The notes under the pieces: generated by a model
Database searches by the model: none
What the model was told of the DNA's origin: nothing
What the model saw: only the letters and a program-made list of their open reading frames with translations
Translations under genes and position numbers: made by a program
Part shown: positions 17,914 through 26,915 of the stretch, one piece after another
How the letters are laid out: each line of letters begins with the position of its first letter
Numbering within the stretch: position 1 is the first letter of the stretch
Source: an uncultured Lachnospiraceae bacterium
GTDB taxonomy: Bacteria; Bacillota; Clostridia; Lachnospirales; Lachnospiraceae
NCBI GenBank assembly: GCA_947588855.1
Contig: CANQBN010000004.1
Coordinates: 1 to 38,146 of the forward strand
Length of the DNA stretch: 38,146 nucleotides
Direction of reading: 5' to 3'

Positions 17914-18664
17914 GACTCAGATCAATTATCAGGAATATTGTCTGAGTCCGTGGGAGTGGCTGCAGGCTTTGGTTCTGGGAATCGGGGCTGCAGGGCTCGT
18001 GTCATATACGTTTTACCGCAGCGTGATTGCGTTTCTGGTAATGCTGATACCAGCGGCGTATGCTCCGCGGTACATGAAGACGATCTGGAAGGAAAGACGG
18101 CTGAGGCAGTTGGAAAGTCAATTTAAGGAAGCCATTCAGATGCTGTCAGCAGCTCTGAGCGCGGGAATTTCTGTGGAGAATGCCATTGTTTCCTGTAAAA
18201 GAGAGCTTGAGATGATGTACGGTCCCAGGGGAATGATGCCGCGGGAATTTGCTTATATGATTCAGCAGATGAACATGAATCGTCCTGTTGAGGAACTGAT
18301 GAATGATTTCGCGGCGAGGACCGGATTGGAGGAAGTGGAAAATTTTGCCCGGATTTTCCAGATTGCAAAACGGAGCGGCGGTCAGCTTGTGCCTATTATC
18401 CGACATACAGTTCAGATAATGGACGATCGGTTTCAGGTAAAAGAAGAAATCCGAACGCTTACCGCTTCGAAGCAGTTTGAACAGAAAGTCATGAACGCCA
18501 TGCCGTTTTTAATGATTTTGTATATTGATTATACGTCGCCTGGATTTTTTACTGCCATGTATGAGACGGTTATGGGAAAAATCGTCATGACAGGATGTCT
18601 TGCCGCATATCTGGTTTCCTGCTGGCTGTCAAGGAAAATACTGGATATTAAAGTAGCAAGCTGA
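17906..18664 (+). CDS. TadB-like type II/IV secretion F-domain protein
   Basis: ATG 17906 overlaps the cpaF end; QMLSAALSAGISVENAI and GGQLVPIIRHT patterns; TM segments. Confidence 0.85.
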   Translation: MSETQINYQEYCLSPWEWLQALVLGIGAAGLVSYTFYRSVIAFLVMLIPAAYAPRYMKTIWKERRLRQLESQFKEAIQMLSAALSAGISVENAIVSCKRELEMMYGPRGMMPREFAYMIQQMNMNRPVEELMNDFAARTGLEEVENFARIFQIAKRSGGQLVPIIRHTVQIMDDRFQVKEEIRTLTASKQFEQKVMNAMPFLMILYIDYTSPGFFTAMYETVMGKIVMTGCLAAYLVSCWLSRKILDIKVAS

Positions 18665-18694
18665 AGTACGAGAGAAAGGGGATAGGAACCGGCA

Positions 18695-19942
18695 ATGAAA
18701 AATGGGAAAATTCCAGATTGGATGAGAACCATTCGCAGATGGAAAATACAGATTTTATGTGTTCTGGGCGGTTTTTTTCTGTATGCGCTGGCAATGTCCG
18801 GAGCGATGTCTGACAGAGACATTGCGGAAGGCCGTCTGATGCGGGGCGGTTACGGAGAAGGAGAACGCGAGTATGAATTTCAGGTAAAGGGTCTGGCTGA
18901 AACTCCCGTATTATGCCAGGTTGAGATCAGCCCCAGGCAGTATACGGAAGAAGAAGCCCAGGAAATGTTTCACAACATATTAGAGTCTTTGGAAGAACAA
19001 ATTTTGGGGGAAAACGAGTCGCTTTCCAAAGTGGAAACGAATTTGGAGCTGCCTGTAGAATTTGCGGGGACTGGAATTACAGCTCAATGGCAAAGCGACG
19101 CCCCGGATATTCTGGATTCCTATGGACAGATTCAGGTAGAAGATCCGCCGGAAAATGGAGTAGAAGTCTGGCTTTCTGTGGAGCTGACTGATGGGGTTCA
19201 CCGGGCAGAAAGCACGTTTCCGGTGAGAATTACAGCCAGGACAGTCACTGAGGAACAGCGTCTTACTGCGGGACTTATTGATGAAATTGAGCTTGCGGAC
19301 AAAGAAAACAGCGCTGATATCAGTGTAAAACTGCCGGAAACGTATGAAGGGAAAGCGCTGAGCTATGATTCCCAGACCGGAGATTACCGGCTGTTGCCTT
19401 TGCTGGGAATTCTTTTTGCGATCCTTTTCTGGGCAAGAGACAAAAATAAGATTCAGGAAGAGAAAAAACAGCGGAAAGACCTTTTGATGCTGGACTATGC
19501 AGATGTGGTGTATCAGCTGATGGTGTTTGTAGGAGCCGGTCTCACAGTGGCCAGGGCCTGGGAACGTATCGTGCTGAATTACGAGGAACGGAGACAGGGA
19601 AAGCGCTGCGGCCTGCGGCCTGCCTATGAAGAGATGGCTGACGCCAGAGCCAGGATGCAGTGCGGGGTTCCGGAGAGCCAGGCGATTGCGGAATTCGGTC
19701 AGAAATGCCAGCTGCAGCCGTATCTGAAATTATCGGGAATTCTGGAGCAGAATCGAAGAACCGGTACGAAGAATCTAACGCAGTTGTTAGGGCAGGAGAT
19801 GACGGTCGCCTGGGAGCAACAAAAAAATATGGCCAGGAGACTGGGAGAAGAGGCAGGAACGAAACTGCTTCTGCCCCTGATGCTGATGCTGGTGGTAATT
19901 ATGGTAATCATTATGGTTCCGGCCATGATGTCAATGGCCTGA
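18695..19942 (+). CDS. TadC-like membrane protein with N-terminal extracytoplasmic domain
   Basis: C-terminal half LDYADVVYQLMVFVGAGLTVARAWERI... with C-terminal TM; N-terminal TM followed by a beta-rich region. Confidence 0.75.
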   Translation: MKNGKIPDWMRTIRRWKIQILCVLGGFFLYALAMSGAMSDRDIAEGRLMRGGYGEGEREYEFQVKGLAETPVLCQVEISPRQYTEEEAQEMFHNILESLEEQILGENESLSKVETNLELPVEFAGTGITAQWQSDAPDILDSYGQIQVEDPPENGVEVWLSVELTDGVHRAESTFPVRITARTVTEEQRLTAGLIDEIELADKENSADISVKLPETYEGKALSYDSQTGDYRLLPLLGILFAILFWARDKNKIQEEKKQRKDLLMLDYADVVYQLMVFVGAGLTVARAWERIVLNYEERRQGKRCGLRPAYEEMADARARMQCGVPESQAIAEFGQKCQLQPYLKLSGILEQNRRTGTKNLTQLLGQEMTVAWEQQKNMARRLGEEAGTKLLLPLMLMLVVIMVIIMVPAMMSMA

Positions 19943-19997
19943 GCTGCGGCAAAACAAGTGTGAAAACAAAAATAATTCATATGCAGGAGGAAAAAAG

Positions 19998-20177
19998 ATG
20001 AGACTGTGGAATGAATGGAAAGAATTTTTAAAAGACGACAGCGGATTAGGCGTGATTGAAGTAGTGCTGATTCTGGTAGTAGTCATTGGCTTGGTAATTA
20101 TCTTTAAGCAGCAGATTAATACGCTGCTGCAGAACATTTTCAAACAGATTAACAGCAAGGCGAAAGAGGTGTACTAG
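19998..20177 (+). CDS. Flp-type IVb pilin
   Basis: 59 aa ORF missed by the ORF track: MRLWNEWKEFLKDDSGLGVIEVVLILVVVIGLVIIFKQQINTLLQNIFKQINSKAKEVY; G-xxxxE prepilin-like motif, AGGAGG RBS. Confidence 0.9.
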   Translation: MRLWNEWKEFLKDDSGLGVIEVVLILVVVIGLVIIFKQQINTLLQNIFKQINSKAKEVY

Positions 20178-22082
20178 GTGCGGCAGCAGGGTGAGATTAC
20201 CGTATTTTTAAGCTTGTGTCTTCTCAGCATTACAGCGCTTATCTGCGTAATGGCAGAGGCTTCCAGGACAGCCGGCTCCCGGTATTATTTTCAGGTGGCA
20301 GTTAATGGAGCGCTGGATAACCTGTACAGTCAATATCATTGGAAATTGTGGCAAAAGTATCGGATTCTTGGCATGCCCTATGAATCGGAATATGAGATGT
20401 CGCAGCGTCTTAGTGCCTGTGTGGAAAACTATCTGCTTGTGGAAAATTGGTACCCCATGGAACTTCAATCTCTGGAAATATCAGACTGTGTTGAATTAAC
20501 AGATCAGGGAGGAGATTATCTGACCCGGGAAGTTCTGGACTATATGGCGTACGGAATATGGGACAATCTTGAACTTGCGCCGGAGAAGGGGGAGCAGCTG
20601 TTAAAGGATATGCGGGAGGCGTCGGGTGCCGGAACGATGACAAATGTCTATGATGGGCAGGAGAAGGAAGTCCGGAAGCTTGAAGAGGCAGTGGAGCGAA
20701 TCACGGAGTGCGTAAGGAAGCAGGAGGAGTGTGAGAAGAACATAGCGGATGAACTGGCTGACGACGATCCGGCCGGATTTCGGAGACAGGCCGCGGAATT
20801 TCGCAAGGAAGAACAAAAAATGGACCGCCTGATTCAGGCGTATGACAGACAGGCAGAAAAGCTCCGCGAAAAGATGTCAAGTTCCCGAAAGACATTTGAT
20901 GATGTACTGGGAGATTTCCAGGAAGGAAGAGAGCAGCTGTTTGAAGAACAGATGAATCCCTATGATGCTTATATAAACGCTGATGGTTCCCGCCGGCAGG
21001 AAATCTTAACTCAGCAGCAGGCGGGAAGAGATAATTGCGAACTGCTGGAACAGGTGGAACGTCTGGTAGATGAACTGGAGGAAGAGTATGAGGAAAGTCT
21101 GGAAGATGAAGACAGCGCAGAAGATGCTCTTTCACTTGCTCCGGCGTGCAGTCTCTGGCAGAGTTTTCGGCATTGCGGTTGGGATTTTGCGGAAAATACC
21201 GGAGATAAAGAGAAACGGGGATTTTTGGACCAGGTGAAACAGATGGTTCAGGGACGTCTTCTGGAGCTGGTGCTTCCGGAAGGGGAACAGGTTTCGAGGG
21301 CTGCACTTCCGGTATCAGCATTCCCCTCTCACAGGATAAACAGCGAGAGCGCCGATATCATCAATCCAATAGAGCGTATGCTGCTGCATGAATATTGCGG
21401 AAATTTTTTCGTTAATGCTGTCAGTGAAGAAAAGCGCCAGGTACAGTATGAGATGGAATATCTTCTCCAGGGGAAGGATTCCGACAGGGAAAATCTGGAG
21501 CAGACAGTGTCCCAATTATTTTTAATCCGTCAGGGCTTAAATCTGATACATATTCTGTCGGATGCTTCTAAAAGGGATGAGGCCAGGACCCTGGCGTTTA
21601 CTATTGCGGGGGCTTCGGGAATTGAACCGCTGGTGGAGATTATGACCTGTTTTATTATGGGCGTATGGGCGGCGGCCGAAGCGGTTGCGGATCTTCGCTC
21701 GTTATTATCAGGAGGAAGAGTTCCCCTGTGGAAAACTCCCGATGACTGGAAGCTGTCTCTTGAAAATCTCTTGAATATAGGTGCGGAAGGCGCTTTCCCG
21801 GATGAAGAGAAAAATCAAAGCGGAATTTCCTATGAAAGTTATCTGAAACTGACCTTATTTCTGACAGATATCCGTACGCTGCAGATGAGAATGCTGGATG
21901 TGATGGAAATGAATATCCAGAGGGAAGAACGAGAATTTTTAATTGATCGCTGCGCGTATCGGGTGGATATTTGTGGAAAGGCTAGTGGAAAACATGTATT
22001 TTTTGCGCTTCCGATTGTGGAAAACCTGGTGGGACAATCTTCAGGTTATCCATTGGAAGCGCCGGCCTGGCGGACATATTAG
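20178..22082 (+). CDS. DUF5702-like Tad-associated membrane protein
   Basis: GEITVFLSLCLLSITALICVMAEASRTAGSRYYFQVAVNGALDNLYSQYH N-terminus, long coiled-coil-like middle; GTG start abutting the flp stop. Confidence 0.75.
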   Translation: MRQQGEITVFLSLCLLSITALICVMAEASRTAGSRYYFQVAVNGALDNLYSQYHWKLWQKYRILGMPYESEYEMSQRLSACVENYLLVENWYPMELQSLEISDCVELTDQGGDYLTREVLDYMAYGIWDNLELAPEKGEQLLKDMREASGAGTMTNVYDGQEKEVRKLEEAVERITECVRKQEECEKNIADELADDDPAGFRRQAAEFRKEEQKMDRLIQAYDRQAEKLREKMSSSRKTFDDVLGDFQEGREQLFEEQMNPYDAYINADGSRRQEILTQQQAGRDNCELLEQVERLVDELEEEYEESLEDEDSAEDALSLAPACSLWQSFRHCGWDFAENTGDKEKRGFLDQVKQMVQGRLLELVLPEGEQVSRAALPVSAFPSHRINSESADIINPIERMLLHEYCGNFFVNAVSEEKRQVQYEMEYLLQGKDSDRENLEQTVSQLFLIRQGLNLIHILSDASKRDEARTLAFTIAGASGIEPLVEIMTCFIMGVWAAAEAVADLRSLLSGGRVPLWKTPDDWKLSLENLLNIGAEGAFPDEEKNQSGISYESYLKLTLFLTDIRTLQMRMLDVMEMNIQREEREFLIDRCAYRVDICGKASGKHVFFALPIVENLVGQSSGYPLEAPAWRTY

Positions 22083-22103
22083 CAGGTGAGGAGGTGAAGG
22101 AGA

Positions 22104-22994
22104 ATGCCCTTTTTCTGTTTCAATATAAATCCCAACCTAAAAAAAATGAATACAAGAATAAAGAAAAAAAATAATAAAAAAACAAGAATTGCCACTCTCC
22201 AAGTGCGAATCCAGACAGGTATTAAATCAGGCAGAAAAAGGGTATTCTCCTTCACCTCCGCCAGCATGACCGTGGAGGCGGCCCTGGTTTTGCCGCTGTT
22301 TCTTTTTGCGGGAGTTATTTTAATGATGCCGTTTCAGATACTGGATACCGAGCGGCAGATGCAGGCCATTGTCAATTCTGTAGGAGAGGATATCAGTCAG
22401 ACGGCATATCTGGTCAAAGAGGGGAAAGGTTCTCTGGCGGCCTATGCTTACGCGGAAGGTGCTGTGAGGATGAAAGCGAAAGAACTTCCTGTGGAAGGGT
22501 TATCTTTAGCAGGTTCTAAACTGCTAGATGATGGTGAGACGGTGAATCTTGTTGTGATGTATCAGATAAGACTTCCTTTTTCTGTATTCAGTCTGGCCTC
22601 GATTAAGCGTACAAACGCCTGTTATTTGAGAGCGTGGATCGGACAGGAAGGAGGTCTGGGAGGAAATCCGGAGGGGGATGATGAGGAAGATCCCATCGTA
22701 TATGTAGGCCGGGACAGCACCCGCTATCATCTCAGCGCGTCCTGCCATTATCTCGACAATCATCTGACAGCGGTTTCTGCGGATCAGGTTGAAAGCTACC
22801 GCAATGAAAGCGGAAGCAGATATACGCCATGTGCCCGATGCGGCAGTCAGGTAGGAGGGACGGTTTATATCATGCCGTCAGGAGAGCATTATCACAGCAG
22901 CCGTTCGTGTTCGGCAATACAGGCATATGTCTCGGCGGTCCGAAAATCAACGGTAGAATATCTGGGACCGTGCTCATATTGTTCCGGCGGTTAA
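22104..22994 (+). CDS. TadE-like pseudopilin with two C-terminal Cys/His modules
   Basis: SASMTVEAALVLPLFLFAGVILM; YHLSASCHYL...YTPCARCG and YHSSRSCSAI...LGPCSYCSGG. Confidence 0.75.
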   Translation: MPFFCFNINPNLKKMNTRIKKKNNKKTRIATLQVRIQTGIKSGRKRVFSFTSASMTVEAALVLPLFLFAGVILMMPFQILDTERQMQAIVNSVGEDISQTAYLVKEGKGSLAAYAYAEGAVRMKAKELPVEGLSLAGSKLLDDGETVNLVVMYQIRLPFSVFSLASIKRTNACYLRAWIGQEGGLGGNPEGDDEEDPIVYVGRDSTRYHLSASCHYLDNHLTAVSADQVESYRNESGSRYTPCARCGSQVGGTVYIMPSGEHYHSSRSCSAIQAYVSAVRKSTVEYLGPCSYCSGG

Positions 22995-23014
22995 TTGAAA
23001 GGAAATAGGATAAT

Positions 23015-23440
23015 ATGGCAATGAAATGGATTTGGTGGTGCTGTTTGTCTGTTATGGCAGTACAGGATTTAAAATATCGAAAAATCTCTTTGGAGGTTCT
23101 TGGTCTTTGGCTGCTGCCAGGCTGTGTCAATATGGTCAGGAGCGGGGATATCGCAGGACATTTGAGCGCGGCCGGTGTGGGGGTTTTCATGCTTCTTTTA
23201 TCCAGGGCGACACGGGGAGCGATAGGTATGGGAGACGGTCTGTTTTTTCTTCTGACAGCTTGCTATCTGCGTCTTCATGAGACGGCGCTTTTGTTTCTCG
23301 CGAGCCTTGGTATTAGCTGCATTTGGGGGATATTCCTGTTGTTTAGGGCCTGGAGAACCGGGGATAACGGGTACTCAAAATCCGTTCCCTTTCTGACGTG
23401 CGCGTGGCTTCCGGGTCTGTGGATTATATGCTGCGGATAG
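23015..23440 (+). CDS. Second A24-type prepilin peptidase-like protein
   Basis: VQDLKYRKIS and GAIGMGDGLFF aspartate motifs; TM segments. Confidence 0.75.
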   Translation: MAMKWIWWCCLSVMAVQDLKYRKISLEVLGLWLLPGCVNMVRSGDIAGHLSAAGVGVFMLLLSRATRGAIGMGDGLFFLLTACYLRLHETALLFLASLGISCIWGIFLLFRAWRTGDNGYSKSVPFLTCAWLPGLWIICCG

Positions 23441-23479
23441 AGATTGAAAAATAAAACGCCGCTTTATGGAGGATAAGGT

Positions 23480-23857
23480 TTGAATGCAAAAAGAAGGATG
23501 GTTTCTGCTTCGTATACCGTAGAAGCGTCTTATGTAATGGCAATAGTAATTTTTGCGCTGGCGGTATTGATCCAGACAGCTTATTCCCGCTGCCGAACTG
23601 AGACGGGTATTCTCCGTCTGCAACATGCAGTGGAGATGGTCAGGGGGCAGGGAGACGAAAAAGTGACACAGTTTACGGTTGCTGGAATGAATGGATTTGC
23701 CGAAAGAACAGACAAAGCGGCTGAAGGCCGGATTACAGGTAATGGCTGGCAGAAGGAGATTTCTGTCAATGTTCATAAGCCGGAGGCCTTCATGAGAATG
23801 CTCACCATTTTTCAAAGTGACGGCGAAGGGGAACAGATTAATGCGAATGATAGATGA
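23480..23857 (+). CDS. TadE-like pseudopilin
   Basis: MVSASYTVEASYVMAIVIFALAVLIQ prepilin-like N-terminus. Confidence 0.65.
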   Translation: MNAKRRMVSASYTVEASYVMAIVIFALAVLIQTAYSRCRTETGILRLQHAVEMVRGQGDEKVTQFTVAGMNGFAERTDKAAEGRITGNGWQKEISVNVHKPEAFMRMLTIFQSDGEGEQINANDR

Positions 23858-25163
23858 ATTGGAGATCAGCTATCACAGAGAAATGAAGAAGAATTATCTT
23901 ATGATAGCAGTTGATTCCGGTGCGGAACAGAGTTTTGAGAGCCGAATGATGGAAAAAAACATGATAGAAGGACTGCTGAGATTCAGGATTCGCCGGGAAG
24001 ATGATTGCTGTTGGTTTTGTTATGAGATTACTTCCCGACAGCCGCTGGGACGCCTGTTGGAAAACAAAAGCATCGGAGCGGAACAGATCCGAAGGCTTCT
24101 TCTGGGAATTGCACAGACTCTTATGAGGATGGGAGACTATCTGCTGACAGAGAATCAGATTCTTTTGCGGCCGGAATATATCTATGTGCGGCCGGAAGAT
24201 TTTCAGCCGGGATTGTGTCTGCTGCCGGGGAGCAGTAATGACTTTCCGCAGGAGTTCAGCAGATTTCTTCAGTTTTTGCTGGGGAAAGCGGATCATCAGG
24301 ACCAGGAAGCTGTGGTACTGATCTATGGATTATACCGGGAGAGTTTAAAAGAAAATTATGGTCTTGATAATTTGCTGCAATGGCTTACAAATAAAGATAA
24401 ACTGGATGGAGAACGCGATAAGAGGCAGGAAAAACCAGAAGAAAGAGGAAAGAAGGAACCGGTGCGGGATCCGGTTCCTGATAGGAAATATATTGAACCG
24501 TTTCCAGCAAAAAAGATTATTTTTTTCGGGCTGCTGCCGTTCGTCTCTTTAGCGGCATTATGGTTATGGCGCGGTGAGACCGGACTGAGAGATTATGGAT
24601 TGATGACAGCAGGTATAAGTGCCGGCGTATCCTTTGTGAGCGCAGCGGCCGTATTCGGATTATGGAGAAAGGGACGTGGAACAGAGAAGATATCATCGGC
24701 GAAAACGCAGCCGCAGAAATCCTGGGAGGTGGTATTTGATGAGGAGGTCCCGCAGAGGGAATATGAAGCAGATTATGGCGGTTCGGCAGAAGCTGTTTCT
24801 ATAGAAAAACAGGAGACGGATTTTTCCGCAGAATCGCATACCGTGCTTTTGTGGGGAGGAGAAACCAATGAAAATACCCGCACTTTAACAGGAGTGGAAG
24901 GAAATCAAGAGATAATACCAATTGCATATTACCCCTTTTTAATTGGAAAGCAGGAGAGTCTGACGGATTACGCGATTGTCAAAGATACTGTCAGCAGGCT
25001 TCATGCCCGCATTGATCGGAAAGACGGTCAATACTGGCTGACGGATTTAAATTCTACCAATGGTACGACAGTAAACGGGCACTCGCTGGAGGCCAATGAA
25101 ACGATTCCGTTACAGATTGGCGATTTGGTGAATATTGCTGATTTGCATTTTCGTTTTCAATAA
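23841..25163 (+). CDS. DUF6382-like protein with C-terminal FHA domain
   Basis: two TM segments mid-protein; C-terminal YPFLIGKQESLTDYAIVKDTVSRLHARIDRKDGQYWLTDLNSTNGTTVNG is a clear FHA domain. Confidence 0.85.
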   Translation: MRMIDELEISYHREMKKNYLMIAVDSGAEQSFESRMMEKNMIEGLLRFRIRREDDCCWFCYEITSRQPLGRLLENKSIGAEQIRRLLLGIAQTLMRMGDYLLTENQILLRPEYIYVRPEDFQPGLCLLPGSSNDFPQEFSRFLQFLLGKADHQDQEAVVLIYGLYRESLKENYGLDNLLQWLTNKDKLDGERDKRQEKPEERGKKEPVRDPVPDRKYIEPFPAKKIIFFGLLPFVSLAALWLWRGETGLRDYGLMTAGISAGVSFVSAAAVFGLWRKGRGTEKISSAKTQPQKSWEVVFDEEVPQREYEADYGGSAEAVSIEKQETDFSAESHTVLLWGGETNENTRTLTGVEGNQEIIPIAYYPFLIGKQESLTDYAIVKDTVSRLHARIDRKDGQYWLTDLNSTNGTTVNGHSLEANETIPLQIGDLVNIADLHFRFQ

Positions 25164-25167
25164 TTCC

Positions 25168-25196
25168 TTAACAAATCGAAAGAGCTATGATAAAAT
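25168..25196 (+). promoter_or_regulatory. Probable promoter of the rhomboid gene
   Basis: TTAACA - 17 nt - TAAAAT. Confidence 0.55.
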
Positions 25197-25225
25197 AGAT
25201 ACAGTGGTTTGGAAAGGGCGGAATT

Positions 25226-25834
25226 ATGAATCACAGGACATATCGCAGGACTGCCTATGCGAATCTTACGCTCATAGCAATTAATTTCGCGTATTTTATG
25301 TATCTTGAAATGATAGGAGATACGCAGGACAGCGTGTTTATGATCAGCCACGGAGCGTTATTTCTCCCGTTAGTGCTTCAGGGTGAATACTGGCGTCTTT
25401 TGACGGCTGCGTTCATGCACTTTGGAATAGAGCATATCATTAATAATATGTTGGTGCTGTATGTACTGGGAGACAATATGGAGCGGGCATTGGGTTCAAT
25501 AAAATATGTGATTTTTTATTTGATTTGTGGAATAGGATCCAATGCCGTATCGTTGCTGGCCGATATGCGCTTTGCATCGACGGCGGTTTCTGCGGGGGCC
25601 TCAGGAGCCGTGTTTGGGGTCATCGGCGGCCTGCTTTACGCGGTACTTGTGAATCACGGAAGACTGGAGGATTTAGGAACCCGACAGCTTGTTGTAATGA
25701 TAGTTCTGTCTTTATATTTCGGATTTGTTAACAGCGGTGTGAATAATGTGGCTCATATTGCCGGGTTAGTGTTAGGGATTGTTATGGGAATCTTTTTTTA
25801 TCGCTGCCCGGCAAACAGAGCGATTATTAATTAA
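25226..25834 (+). CDS. Rhomboid-family intramembrane serine protease
   Basis: WRLLTAAFMHFGIEHIINNM, GASGAVFG catalytic Ser, NNVAHIAGL catalytic His. Confidence 0.93.
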   Translation: MNHRTYRRTAYANLTLIAINFAYFMYLEMIGDTQDSVFMISHGALFLPLVLQGEYWRLLTAAFMHFGIEHIINNMLVLYVLGDNMERALGSIKYVIFYLICGIGSNAVSLLADMRFASTAVSAGASGAVFGVIGGLLYAVLVNHGRLEDLGTRQLVVMIVLSLYFGFVNSGVNNVAHIAGLVLGIVMGIFFYRCPANRAIIN

Positions 25835-25850
25835 ACAGGAGGGAGTATTA

Positions 25851-26264
25851 ATGAAAAAGGACTGCATTTTCTGCAAAATAGCTAATGGAGAGATTTCGTC
25901 GGCGACGCTTTACGAGGATGATGAGTTTCGGGTAATATTGGACATGGGACCGGCATCCAGGGGACATGCGCTGATCCTGCCGAAGGAACATTATTCCGAT
26001 TTATGCCAGCTGGATGAAGCGGTTGCCGCCAGGGTTCTTCCTCTGGCAAAAAAGCTGGGGACAGCGATGACGAAGGCATTAAATTGTGATGGATTTAATC
26101 TGGTACAGAATAACGGAGAAGCGGCCGGACAGACTGTACTTCACTTTCATATGCATATCATCCCCCGATATGCGGGCGGTCCCAAAATCGTGGCGTGGGA
26201 ACCGGGAAAGACCAGCGATGAGGAAAGAGCTCAGATTGTCGAGGCGGTAAGAGCGGAACTATAA
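25851..26264 (+). CDS. HIT-family protein
   Basis: CIFCKIANGEI, and HFHMHIIPRY histidine triad. Confidence 0.95.
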   Translation: MKKDCIFCKIANGEISSATLYEDDEFRVILDMGPASRGHALILPKEHYSDLCQLDEAVAARVLPLAKKLGTAMTKALNCDGFNLVQNNGEAAGQTVLHFHMHIIPRYAGGPKIVAWEPGKTSDEERAQIVEAVRAEL

Positions 26265-26274
26265 GGCGGGTAAC

Positions 26275-26868
26275 GTGATGCAACAGGAACAGAGAGAGTT
26301 GTTGCAGGCACTGTACGAAAGCCATGAAGGTGTGCTTCGAAGGGTTGCGCAAAGCAAACGGCTTCCGCTGGGAGAGATTGATGATGTGGTGCAGGACACG
26401 TTTTGCCTGTTCATTGAAGCTTACGGAGAAAAATTTGCTCTGTGGAATGACAGGCAGATTAAAGCGGTATTGATGAAGATATTATATAACCGCTGTGCAG
26501 ATTATTACAGAGAAAAAATACGTCATCCGGACACAAGTTTTGATGAATATGTCCGAAGGGATGAATACCAGATTATAACGGAGCTTATAACTCCGGATGT
26601 CGGGGATCATTTGATGGTTAAGGAAGATGTCCGGCGGATCCGGGAGTGCATACAAGCTATGACTCCTGCGATGAAAGATGTGGTAATGCTTTGTATGGTA
26701 GAGGGCAGACCGATAGGAGAAGTATGTCAGATTCTTGATATCACGGAAGCGGCCTGCCGGATGAGGTTGCTGCGCGCCAGAAGACATCTGGCCAGGTTAG
26801 CAGAGGAATCTTTTTGGAAGAAACCCGGGGAACAAAACAGACAGAAGAAGCCGCGGATTTCCAACTGA
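26275..26868 (+). CDS. RNA polymerase sigma-70/ECF-type sigma factor
   Basis: IDDVVQDTFCLFIEAY region 2, MTPAMKDVVMLCMVEGRPIGEVCQILDITEAACRMRLLRARRHL region 4. Confidence 0.88.
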   Translation: MMQQEQRELLQALYESHEGVLRRVAQSKRLPLGEIDDVVQDTFCLFIEAYGEKFALWNDRQIKAVLMKILYNRCADYYREKIRHPDTSFDEYVRRDEYQIITELITPDVGDHLMVKEDVRRIRECIQAMTPAMKDVVMLCMVEGRPIGEVCQILDITEAACRMRLLRARRHLARLAEESFWKKPGEQNRQKKPRISN

Positions 26869-26885
26869 GGGAGAAGACCATGAAA

Positions 26886-26915
26886 AATGTGCGGAGGATT
26901 ATTCCGCCGCACATT
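26886..26915 (-). terminator. Intrinsic terminator of murG, stop codon in the loop
   Basis: AATGTGCGG / CCGCACATT 9 bp stem; U tract on the minus strand; murG stop at 26899-26901 lies in the loop. Confidence 0.8.
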
